The notes under the pieces were generated by a model. That model was not told the DNA's origin. It ran no database searches and worked only from the letters and a program-made list of their open reading frames with translations. A DNA stretch of 5,276 nucleotides from Thermogutta sp. GTDB lineage: Bacteria > Planctomycetota > Planctomycetia > Pirellulales > Thermoguttaceae. Positions 1 through 5,276 of the stretch are shown here, one piece after another (within the stretch, counting starts at the first letter, position 1; the number at the start of each line of letters is the position of its first letter). The stretch lies in NCBI RefSeq assembly GCF_014359955.1, contig NZ_JACIYL010000261.1, positions 1 through 5,276 on the forward strand, in the 5' to 3' direction. Made by a program: the position numbers and the translations under genes.

Positions 1-1162
1 CGCTCCGCAGCTCTTCGGTCGGGTTGTTGATCTTGACAATGACCTGATAATCTTTGACGTTGGAATTGAAGAACGAAGTGGGCAGGGGATATTCGCCCAC
101 TTCGGTCACCTCGCCATCGAACTCCACTCCTGCGAGGGCATCTACACGGACTTTAGCCGGCAGGCCCACTCGTACCAGACCGATCTTCGATTCGTTGACT
201 TTCGTTTTCACCTGCATGCGCTTCGGATCCGGAAGTCGGATGATGGTCTGATACTGACGGACGCGGACACCTTCCTGAATGATGATGTCTGTTTGACCCC
301 GCACACCGACCTGGTTCGCGTAAACGACCTGCCCCGCCGCAGGAGCGGTAATAATGCATTTCTTGATTTGTTCCTCGATCTTCTTGAGTTCTTGAACCTG
401 AAGGTCGTAAGAATGCTGCTGGGCTTCGAGCTTGGCCCGGGCTGTCTCAATGTCCGCATCCAGTTGCTTGAGCATCTTTACTTTGGTGAACCGCTCCAGA
501 ACATCCAGTTTAGTCCGAGCGGACTCCAGTTCTTTGATGGCTTTATTCAAAGCGAACTGGTCGGCCTCCAACTGTGCCTGAGTGATGTACCCTTTCTGAG
601 CCAGGCTCTGGCTGTATTTGAGGTAATCTTCCGCCCGGCGTCGGTTTTCTTCGGCAATGAAGTTTTGAATTTGAATATCGAGGAGTTGCTCCCGATACTG
701 GCCCTCCAGGTACTCTTGTTTGGCGATTATCGCTGTATCGAGTGCCCGCTGCGCCTGAATGAGCAAAGCCTGCTCGTTGGCCACCTTGATTTGTTGCTGA
801 ACATACTCGTCGCGAAGGGCCGATGAATCCAGTTCCACGAGAAAATCGCCGGGCTGGACGTAAGTTCCCTCGGGGACAATGCGGATGATCATCACCCCGC
901 TTCCCTGCGTTTCCACTTCGCAGCGGATCTCCACATTGCTGGCGCTCTCCACGTCACCGCGCTCCGTGACTTCGTTGATGAAGTCACCGCGAATGACTTT
1001 GGTGGTCAACGGCCTGTCGTGAGTTCCCTGCCAAAGCGTCCGGGGCAGGAAGGACCAGACGAGGGGCACACCTATCATCAACAGGCCAAGGACAACCAGG
1101 GGACCTTTGACAACCCAACCGCGCCGGGGATGACCGGTGGCAGGCAAGCGATTTCGTGTCAT
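1..1162 (-). CDS. HlyD/RND-type periplasmic adaptor (membrane fusion protein), C-terminus cut by window edge
   Basis: Reading the minus strand from the ATG at 1162 gives 387 uninterrupted codons that run off the left edge. Residues 1-20 are basic, followed by one hydrophobic anchor (about 21-39), so the protein should sit in the inner membrane with its body in the periplasm. Residues about 60-114 form the first half of a biotinyl-lipoyl-like domain (PEGTYVQPGDFLVELD). About 115-268 is a long alpha-helical hairpin rich in Glu, Gln, Lys and Ala, with its tip near SLAQKGYITQAQLEAD. The second lipoyl half starts at KKCIITAPAAGQVVYA (267-282), and a beta-barrel region fills about 300-387. These adaptors link an inner-membrane ABC or RND pump to an outer-membrane channel; the pump is probably encoded beyond position 1. 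At the hairpin tip the Leu and Ser/Thr of the TolC-contact pattern are present (L187, T194), but Tyr replaces Arg. The start is secure: an in-frame TAA lies 9 bases upstream, and GGGGGGAG (plus-strand 1172-1179) is a good ribosome-binding site. The substrate is unknown. Confidence 0.9.
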   Translation of the reverse strand, partial: MTRNRLPATGHPRRGWVVKGPLVVLGLLMIGVPLVWSFLPRTLWQGTHDRPLTTKVIRGDFINEVTERGDVESASNVEIRCEVETQGSGVMIIRIVPEGTYVQPGDFLVELDSSALRDEYVQQQIKVANEQALLIQAQRALDTAIIAKQEYLEGQYREQLLDIQIQNFIAEENRRRAEDYLKYSQSLAQKGYITQAQLEADQFALNKAIKELESARTKLDVLERFTKVKMLKQLDADIETARAKLEAQQHSYDLQVQELKKIEEQIKKCIITAPAAGQVVYANQVGVRGQTDIIIQEGVRVRQYQTIIRLPDPKRMQVKTKVNESKIGLVRVGLPAKVRVDALAGVEFDGEVTEVGEYPLPTSFFNSNVKDYQVIVKINNPTEELRS

Positions 1163-1357
1163 AATTCGTTACTCCCCCCACAAAATGGCGGTGCCGAGCG
1201 GCTGCTCAGCGAATTGTCGGTTTTCTCGGAATCAATCCAGCAAGCCGTGGGTGCGCTTTCCGCAGGTGGGTCTTTGAGTGTTTCAGTGCAACCCCTTTTC
1301 GGGCAGCAACCGTTCCAGTGTGTTGGTCCCGGTGTGTTTTCCTGATTCCGCCATGAA

Positions 1358-1383
1358 CCAAACGTGCCCGTAGCGACGTTTGG
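1358..1383. repeat. Perfect 8-bp inverted repeat, 10-base loop
   Basis: CCAAACGT (1358-1365) and ACGTTTGG (1376-1383) are exact reverse complements around a 10-base centre. In RNA from either strand this would form a stable stem-loop. On the plus strand it is followed by a pyrimidine-rich stretch (ACTTTCTTTTCC) rather than a true U-run, and no plus-strand gene ends before it, so a terminator is unlikely. It lies about 200 bases upstream of the minus-strand adaptor start, where it could be an operator or a 5' leader structure. The dyad is seen directly; its function is a guess. Confidence 0.6.
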
Positions 1384-1494
1384 ACTTTCTTTTCCGGTTG
1401 TGGTTGGATGTTCGCTCGGTTACGGGCTATTTTTCGTCAACGCTGCTGGATACTCTTTCGCCGATGGCTCGACGGTTGGGAGCTCTTGCGATTT

Positions 1495-1513
1495 TTCGGT
1501 AGGTCCTACCAAA
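1495..1513. repeat. Operator-like 19-bp imperfect palindrome
   Basis: GGTAGG and CCTACC flank a single central T (1504). The symmetry resumes after one mismatch (1497/1511) with TT and AA at the ends. The one-base centre makes it a poor RNA hairpin but a typical shape for a site bound by a dimeric repressor. It sits in the shared intergenic region, about 330 bases from the adaptor start and about 250 bases upstream of the ygbA-side promoter. No regulator gene is visible in the window, so its role is speculative. Confidence 0.4.
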
Positions 1514-1758
1514 TGCCCTGGTCACGTACTGATGCCTGATTCAACTGCCCCTCGCTTCGGAATGTGTGTCATCGGAACTACGGGAGGGCCACCGAAAGGG
1601 GGGCCGTGCCGTTCCGGGAGTAACCACTTTACCATCTGGTGCGCGAGGTTGTTGAAATCGAACGTCCACCCTGGCGCCCCGAACCAGCCCGGGTGAGCAT
1701 TGGTGACTTCACATCTACTATTTTAAACGCTTGAAAGAGGAAAGGTAACGAAAAACTC

Positions 1759-1787
1759 TTGAAGGAGCAAATTCGTACATTTATAAT
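1759..1787 (+). promoter_or_regulatory. Near-consensus sigma70-type promoter for the ygbA-like gene
   Basis: TTGAAG (1759-1764) is a 4/6 match to the -35 box. It is followed by a 17-base spacer and a perfect TATAAT -10 box (1782-1787). Transcription would begin near 1794, giving a leader of about 140 bases before the ATG at 1934. The surrounding 90 bases are markedly AT-rich compared with the GC-rich flanks, which supports a real promoter. I looked for the known NsrR 11-1-11 palindrome and for an FNR/NNR-type TTGAT-N4-ATCAA site here and found neither, so any nitric-oxide control would have to use a different site. Confidence 0.65.
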
Positions 1788-1837
1788 ACTAGATTCAACT
1801 GGCACAAATGCGCTTCGGCGGTTGGGGATGCCTGTGA

Positions 1838-1853
1838 CGTCTGAAAACGGACG
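1838..1853 (+). other. Small hairpin in the predicted ygbA leader
   Basis: CGTCTG and CGGACG pair over 6 bp (one G-U wobble) around an AAAA tetraloop. It lies in the predicted untranslated leader between the promoter at 1759-1787 and the start codon at 1934. A short G/C dyad with a T4 run follows at 1870-1886 (CCCC, GGA, GGGG, GC, TTTT). Together these could be part of a structured leader, but each is short and could arise by chance in GC-rich DNA. Confidence 0.3.
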
Positions 1854-1933
1854 CGTCGGGCAGCGTGTTCCCCGGAGGGGGCTTTTGGGGGGCGGTCGAT
1901 GGGCTCGGCAACGTACACTCGGCGGGGTGACCC

Positions 1934-2305
1934 ATGACAAACGGACCGGACAAAACGGCTTCCAGACATTCCCGACGGATCCAGCGTGAGCGTCGCACGA
2001 TTGAGGCAATGATCCGCATTTTTTGTCGAAAGAACCACGGCCAGAGGCATTTGTGCCCGGAGTGCCAGGAGCTCTTCACGTACGCCATGTGCCGGCTCGA
2101 TAAGTGCCCCTTCGGAGAGAATAAAACCACTTGTGCGCGGTGCCCTATCCATTGCTATAAGCCGGACATGCGAGAGCGAGTGCGGCAGGTGATGCGGTTT
2201 TCTGGGCCGTGGATGCTGCTCTACCACCCTTATTTGACATTTCGACATTACCTCGACGAATGGTTCATTGAACCGCAACCCCTCCAAAGAAGGGTGGGCA
2301 GTTGA
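1934..2305 (+). CDS. ygbA: YgbA-like cysteine-rich protein, 'nitrous oxide-stimulated promoter' family
   Basis: This 123-residue protein matches the pattern I know for Escherichia coli YgbA and its family (Pfam name 'Nitrous oxide-stimulated promoter'). It has a basic N-terminal helix (RRIQRERRTIEAMIRIFCRK), then HLCPECQELFTYAMCRL (39-55), KCPFGENKTTCARCPIHCYK (57-76), RERVRQVMRFSGPWMLLYHP (80-99) and RHYLD (104-108). Eight cysteines (31, 41, 44, 53, 58, 67, 70, 74) suggest bound metal or an iron-sulfur cluster; there is no signal peptide or membrane segment, so it should be cytoplasmic. In enteric bacteria the gene is under the nitric-oxide sensor NsrR and helps cells cope with nitrosative stress; its biochemical action is not settled. 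The start is firm: an in-frame TGA lies at 1928-1930, just before the ATG, with a GGGG-type ribosome-binding site in front. It appears to be a single-gene unit. The last residues, about 112-123, look unconserved. Confidence 0.88.
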   Translation: MTNGPDKTASRHSRRIQRERRTIEAMIRIFCRKNHGQRHLCPECQELFTYAMCRLDKCPFGENKTTCARCPIHCYKPDMRERVRQVMRFSGPWMLLYHPYLTFRHYLDEWFIEPQPLQRRVGS

Positions 2306-2630
2306 AGGGCCAGCGGATGGGAATGGGCGGCGATTCGGTTGGGCTCCGATTGTTGGGTTCGGTTGCCGGTTGAACAGTAGGGGCAATTCATGAGTTGTGC
2401 CTGCGACACGTCGCGCCCGCGGTGTTTCATACCGACCAAAGGGGGCATTCAGGGTGAGCGTCCCTTGATGAGCCGGGCTGCCGCGGGTTTAATGAGGGTT
2501 TACCATTACAGACCGGTAGCGGACGAGAGCGCTGACGGCAGGAGATTTTGCTCGCCTCGATAAAATCCTGTAAATGGCCGCGACGCTTGGTAGCTGACGA
2601 AATATCCCAACGACAGCGAGGTTGTGCGAG
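2306..2630. other. Intergenic region between ygbA-like gene and rplU
   Basis: These 325 bases hold no open frame with protein-like composition and no tRNA-like clover. CGGTTG occurs three times within 37 bases (2336, 2360, 2367), with TTCGGTTG repeated exactly at 2334 and 2358, a weak local repetition without clear meaning. A short GC-rich dyad (GCGAC/GTCGC) lies around 2402-2413. No convincing terminator follows the ygbA-like stop. The right half should carry the rplU promoter and leader. An AT-rich TAAAAT at 2561-2566 could be a second -10 box but lacks a suitable -35. Confidence 0.5.
2465..2493 (+). promoter_or_regulatory. Possible sigma70-type promoter for rplU
   Basis: TTGATG (2465-2470) and TTTAAT (2488-2493) are separated by exactly 17 bases, matching the -35 box at 4/6 and the -10 box at 5/6. 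Transcription would start near 2500, giving a leader of about 130 bases before the L21 start at 2631. This is the best match I found in the gap, but at this quality chance matches are common. Confidence 0.35.
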
Positions 2631-3074
2631 ATGTACGCGATTATTCAGGATGGCGGACGCCAGTACAAGGTAGAGGTTGGCCAGGTCCTTGATGTGGACT
2701 ACCGCCTGAGCGCTGAAAAGTCTAAAGACGGCGCCGAGTTTGCACCCAAAGAGATTCGCTTCGACCGGGTGCTGGCCATTCGGGATGGTTCGACATTTCT
2801 TCTTGGTCGGCCGACCATCGATTCCGCTTATGTGGTGGCGGAAGTTCAAGAGACCCTCCTCGGCCCCAAGATCTACATCCAGAAATTCCGGCGGCGAAAG
2901 AATTATCGTCGTCGCAAAGGACATCGGCAGTTGTACCTGCGGGTGAGGATCAAGGAGATCAACCCCGGCAGCGCCCTGCCCGAAAGACGCCAGGAGGCGG
3001 CCGTTACTCAGCCGGAATCGGCGCCCGCTGAAACGTCCAACCAGCCCGAGCAGGCCGAGGCCCTCGCCGTTTGA
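2631..3074 (+). CDS. rplU: 50S ribosomal protein L21 with C-terminal extension
   Basis: The first residues, MYAIIQDGGRQYKVEVGQVL, are the classic L21 opening (usually MYAVI..GGKQYkV). RRKNYRRRKGHRQLYLRVRI (88-107) is the signature basic stretch that contacts 23S rRNA. L21 is a structural protein of the large ribosomal subunit. The usual length is about 103 residues; this one has 147. The extra part after about residue 110 is rich in Pro, Glu, Ala and Gln, and looks disordered. A further small insertion, KSKDGAEF (30-37), lies in the N-terminal beta region. I chose the ATG at 2631 over the TTG at 2622 because it matches the family start; GCGAGG (2616-2621) sits 9 bases upstream. In most bacteria rpmA (L27) follows directly, often with obg, but here the next gene is sat after a 219-base gap, so rplU seems to be transcribed alone. 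Confidence 0.96.
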   Translation: MYAIIQDGGRQYKVEVGQVLDVDYRLSAEKSKDGAEFAPKEIRFDRVLAIRDGSTFLLGRPTIDSAYVVAEVQETLLGPKIYIQKFRRRKNYRRRKGHRQLYLRVRIKEINPGSALPERRQEAAVTQPESAPAETSNQPEQAEALAV

Positions 3075-3189
3075 GCTATTCGCCCGGCCATCCCAAAGCC
3101 CCCGGAGTCTGCGCGGATGGAGGTGGGGGATGAAGGGACGGTGGCCCCGGCTGTGTGCTGAGGTTTTTCCGTGCTTCTGTGGGGAACGG

Positions 3190-3230
3190 GTGAACGGGGA
3201 TTTGCTCTGCGCTCACGGGTCTGTTTTTTT
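3190..3230 (+). terminator. Weak terminator-like hairpin after rplU
   Basis: GTGAACG (3190-3196) can pair with CGCTCAC (3210-3216) with one internal mismatch and a 13-base loop. A run of seven T residues follows at 3224-3230, after 7 intervening bases. That distance is longer than in a good intrinsic terminator and the stem is weak, so this may be only a poor or factor-assisted stop between rplU and sat. Confidence 0.3.
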
Positions 3231-3293
3231 GTGGGTGAAAGGCGCTTTCTGACGCCGCGGTAGTTGACTGTTTGGCTTGAGGATTAGACGCGT

Positions 3294-4556
3294 ATGACCA
3301 AGGATTTGATTCCCGCCCATGGCGATCTTCCGGAACCGCTCGATTTGACCGTTCCTGAGGAAGCGCGGGAGGATTTTCTGGCCGAAGCGGCGCGGCTCAA
3401 AAAAGTCCCGGTCTCGGATGCCGACCTCTCGACGGTCTATCGTTTCGGGGATGGGGCCCTCAGTCCGCTCACCGGGCCGATGGATCGAGAGGTTTACGAT
3501 CGAGTTTTGGAGGAAGAGGTCATCGAGTACAACGGGCGGCTGTACGCCTGGACCATTCCACTGGCCTTTCCGGTCACAGCCGAGCTGGCCAAACAGTTAA
3601 GCCCTGGGGAAAAAGTCGCTCTGGTGAACTCCCGGGGAGAGATTGTCGCCACGCTGGAGCTTACCGATGTCTTTCCCTGGGACAAGCGGAAATACCTGAC
3701 GCGAGTGTATCTGACTGAGCGGTTCGACCATCCTGGCGGGGACATGGTGTTAAAAGCGGATGGCGACAAGGATTATCTCATCGGCGGAAAGATCCAGGTC
3801 CTGCCGCAGCCCAAGCATCCCCGGTTTGGCAAGTATGTTCTGCGTCCGAAGGAGGTGCGGGAGCTGATTCGGCAGAAGGGGTGGGAACGGGTGGTGGCCT
3901 TTCAGACCCGGAATCCCCTCCATCGTGCCCATGAGTATGCCCTCGTTTATGGTTTGGAGACTTTGCTCCGCCAGGGTTACAACGCGGGGGCATGCCTCAA
4001 TCCGTTGATCGGGGAAACCAAAGGGGACGATGTGCCTGCTGACGTTCGCATGCGGACCTACGAGGCGCTCATCGAGCAGCGGGCGCTCGGGGATGGGGAT
4101 AGTGATCCGGCCCTCTGGGGGCCGCGGGGAGAATCCGTTCCCGACCGTGTGATTCTGGTGGGCCTGGACATCAAGATGTTCTACGCCGGTCCCAAAGAGG
4201 CCGTCATGCATGCCATTTACCGACAGAATTTTGGATTTACCGACATCATCATCGGCCGCAAGCATGCAGACGCCCCCTATCACGACGGAACCACCATTTG
4301 GGGTGATTTCGATGCCCAGGAGATCTTCAAGCGTCTGCGGGGTGATCTCAAGATCAAGCCGCTGTGCGTGGGATTTGCGGCCTACTATGAGTCGGTGGGA
4401 CGGGTCGATCTGATGGAGAATCACCCCAACGAGAAGCCGGTCTCAATCTCTGGCAAGGAGATTCGCGCGGCGCTCCGTGAGGGGCGACCGGTCGATCCGC
4501 GGATCATGCGGGAAAGCACGGCCCGAATCCTCGCCGAGGCCATGGCCCAAAAATAG
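3294..4556 (+). CDS. sat: Sulfate adenylyltransferase (ATP sulfurylase), single-function
   Basis: This 420-residue cytoplasmic enzyme makes adenosine 5'-phosphosulfate and pyrophosphate from ATP and sulfate, or runs in reverse in sulfur oxidisers. The opening LIPAHG resembles bacterial and archaeal Sat starts. About 1-175 is the PUA-like N-terminal domain ([14 protein letters not shown] at 51-64). About 176-420 is the catalytic domain, with [11 protein letters not shown] (204-214), whose Gln, Arg, Asn and two His bind the nucleotide and sulfate. Also present are [17 protein letters not shown] (236-252), [11 protein letters not shown] (297-307), DFDAQEIF (338-345) and [11 protein letters not shown] (384-394). 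No APS-kinase domain is fused on. Two oddities stand out: the usual GRDHAG motif reads GRKHAD (321-326), followed by an altered stretch [11 protein letters not shown], and about 15-20 extra residues lie at roughly 264-284. The start has GAGGA (3279-3283) 10 bases upstream. The TauE/SafE gene follows after 21 bases, implying one transcript. Whether it serves assimilation or energy metabolism cannot be told from this window. Confidence 0.95.
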   Translation: MTKDLIPAHGDLPEPLDLTVPEEAREDFLAEAARLKKVPVSDADLSTVYRFGDGALSPLTGPMDREVYDRVLEEEVIEYNGRLYAWTIPLAFPVTAELAKQLSPGEKVALVNSRGEIVATLELTDVFPWDKRKYLTRVYLTERFDHPGGDMVLKADGDKDYLIGGKIQVLPQPKHPRFGKYVLRPKEVRELIRQKGWERVVAFQTRNPLHRAHEYALVYGLETLLRQGYNAGACLNPLIGETKGDDVPADVRMRTYEALIEQRALGDGDSDPALWGPRGESVPDRVILVGLDIKMFYAGPKEAVMHAIYRQNFGFTDIIIGRKHADAPYHDGTTIWGDFDAQEIFKRLRGDLKIKPLCVGFAAYYESVGRVDLMENHPNEKPVSISGKEIRAALREGRPVDPRIMRESTARILAEAMAQK

Positions 4557-4577
4557 CCCAATCATAGGGAATGTGGG

Positions 4578-5276
4578 ATGTCCGGGGGGGTTGCACGACT
4601 GGTGTGGGGAGGTCTGTCGGCCGTCTGTATGGGGTTTTCCAAGACAGGTGTGCCGGGGGCTTCCATTCTCGCCGTGGTCCTGATGGCCCAGGCCTATCAT
4701 GAAGACGCCGCGCTTTCCGTGGGGGCGCTCGTCCCGGTTCTGCTTGTCGGTGACCTGTTCGCGGTGTACCTGTATGCGAGGTACACGGCGTGGGATCGGC
4801 TGATCAGATTGTTTCCCTCTGTGGCCGTCGGGTTGATCAGTGGAGTCGTGCTTTTGCACTATGTGCGAGGCAACGCGCTGCGACCGATCCTGGGGGCGCT
4901 GGTGGTGGCCATGTTCGTTCTGGAAGTTTACCGTCGGACCTTCGCGGACGGACACTATGGCCAGAAATGGTGGTACGTGTGGCTGACGGGGATGCTGGCG
5001 GGCTTTGCGACGATGGTGGGAAATGCTGCTGGTCCTGTCATGACGATGTACCTCCTCAGCCAGAATCTGCCCAAGGACAAGTTCATGGGCACCACAGCCG
5101 TGTTCTTCTTCACGGTCAATGTATTGAAAATCGCCCCCATGGCCGTCGAAGGAATGATCACATCTGAGACTATGCACTTTGCCACCTTTGCTGTTCCCAT
5201 GACGCTTGTGGGCGGAGGATTGGGACGGTGGGTCTTCCGACGAATGTCGCAGAATACGTTCGACATGGCAGCCCTC
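4578..5276 (+). CDS. TauE/SafE (TSUP) family sulfur-oxyanion transporter, 3' end cut by window edge
   Basis: The 233 codons from the ATG at 4578 stay open to the right edge. The protein is very hydrophobic, with membrane segments at roughly 9-37, 46-66, 79-95, 101-117, 132-160, 170-190 and 202-220. Two family hallmarks appear in the expected internal-repeat arrangement: GFSKTGVPGASILAVVLMA (19-37) near the start, and GMLAGFATMVGNAAGPVM (138-155) followed by LPKDKFMGTTAVFFFTVN (164-181). TSUP members move sulfite, sulfonates, sulfoacetate or related anions across the inner membrane. Family length is about 250 residues, so most of the protein is here. AGGGA (4566-4570) lies 7 bases before the ATG, and the sat stop codon is in the same frame 24 bases upstream, so no earlier start in the gap is possible. 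Co-transcription with sat suggests a sulfur-related substrate (sulfate uptake or sulfite export), but direction and substrate are inferred. Confidence 0.9.
   Translation, partial: MSGGVARLVWGGLSAVCMGFSKTGVPGASILAVVLMAQAYHEDAALSVGALVPVLLVGDLFAVYLYARYTAWDRLIRLFPSVAVGLISGVVLLHYVRGNALRPILGALVVAMFVLEVYRRTFADGHYGQKWWYVWLTGMLAGFATMVGNAAGPVMTMYLLSQNLPKDKFMGTTAVFFFTVNVLKIAPMAVEGMITSETMHFATFAVPMTLVGGGLGRWVFRRMSQNTFDMAAL

Larger units (their letters stand above)
1163..1933. other. Long intergenic region without a convincing gene
   Basis: This 771-base stretch separates the minus-strand adaptor gene from the plus-strand ygbA-like gene, so it should hold the 5' control regions of both. The open frames in it (for example a GTG-started 110-codon frame at 1364-1696) have random-looking composition, low-complexity Gly/Ser/Pro/Cys runs, no recognisable domain and no good ribosome-binding site. 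I see no tRNA or rRNA, no transposon ends and no repeat array. What stands out are two dyads (1358-1383 and 1495-1513) and an AT-rich island at about 1710-1800 with a clear promoter. I could not find a convincing promoter for the minus-strand adaptor gene. An unrecognised small RNA cannot be excluded. Confidence 0.6.

Noticed and set aside
293..826. Plus-strand open frame of 177 codons
   Set aside because: It lies wholly antisense to the adaptor gene, whose frame is continuous and has clear family motifs; the plus-strand protein is Leu/Phe-rich mirror sequence with no domain.
1364..1696. GTG-started plus-strand frame of 110 codons in the long gap
   Set aside because: Its start falls inside the inverted repeat, there is no good ribosome-binding site, and the product is Gly/Ser/Pro/Cys-rich without any recognisable pattern.
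1759..1989. TTG-started plus-strand frame of 76 codons
   Set aside because: Its start codon overlaps the promoter -35 box and it overlaps the ygbA-like start in another frame; the product is Arg/Gly-rich with no family resemblance.
2334..2372. CGGTTG repeats as a possible array
   Set aside because: The units are only 6-8 bases, irregularly spaced and too few to be a CRISPR or iteron array.
1781..2386. Minus-strand open frame of 201 codons
   Set aside because: It is antisense to the ygbA-like gene and crosses its promoter; the composition (His, Pro, Arg, Ser) is typical of a shadow frame.
3264..3269. TTGACT as a -35 box for sat
   Set aside because: No acceptable -10 box lies 16-18 bases downstream; the region there is already the ribosome-binding site and start codon.
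3750..4424. Minus-strand open frame of 224 codons
   Set aside because: It is antisense to the catalytic domain of sat, which has unmistakable motifs; long antisense frames are common in GC-rich genes.
4554..4580. Possible readthrough fusion of Sat to the TauE/SafE protein, because both are in the same frame with only one TAG between them
   Set aside because: The context after the TAG does not match known readthrough signals, a proper ribosome-binding site precedes the second ATG, and same-frame spacing occurs by chance one time in three.
4443..5177. Minus-strand open frame of 244 codons, His/Arg/Gln-rich
   Set aside because: It is antisense to the end of sat and to the TauE/SafE gene; the His/Arg/Gln-rich product is what the reverse of a hydrophobic membrane gene gives.

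Overview
The window looks like a piece of a bacterial chromosome, most likely a planctomycete (Planctomycetota, possibly Pirellulales-like). This is inferred from the moderately high GC content, wide intergenic gaps, short or isolated transcription units, a long-coiled-coil HlyD-type adaptor of a kind I associate with planctomycetes, and a ribosomal protein L21 that carries a tail and stands apart from rpmA. The phylum call is a judgement from style and residue patterns, not from a database search.

Layout: (1) 1-1162, minus strand: a membrane-fusion (HlyD/RND adaptor) protein, complete at its N-terminus and cut by the left edge. (2) 1163-1933: about 770 bases with no convincing gene. It contains a strong 8-bp inverted repeat (1358-1383), a compact palindrome (1495-1513), and an AT-rich island with a near-consensus sigma70 promoter (1759-1787). 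(3) 1934-2305, plus strand: a small cysteine-rich protein of the YgbA / 'nitrous oxide-stimulated promoter' family, presumably expressed from that promoter with a leader of about 140 bases. (4) 2306-2630: gap with a possible promoter for the next gene. (5) 2631-3074: ribosomal protein L21 (rplU) with a Pro/Glu/Ala/Gln-rich C-terminal tail. (6) 3075-3293: gap with a weak terminator-like hairpin. (7) 3294-4556: ATP sulfurylase (sat) with an unusual active-site motif and an insertion. (8) 4578-5276: a TauE/SafE-family membrane transporter, 21 bases after sat and cut by the right edge.

How they work together: sat and the TauE/SafE gene form a likely two-gene (or longer) sulfur operon that couples sulfate activation, or its reversal, to movement of a sulfur oxyanion across the inner membrane. 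The ygbA-like gene points to a response to nitric oxide or related nitrogen oxides. The adaptor belongs to a separate, opposite-strand export unit that continues to the left. rplU is housekeeping. I found no CRISPR array, tRNA, rRNA, insertion sequence or phage gene. No clearly new multi-gene system is visible; the best leads are the variant Sat with its partner transporter, and the planctomycete-type ygbA unit with its promoter and leader.
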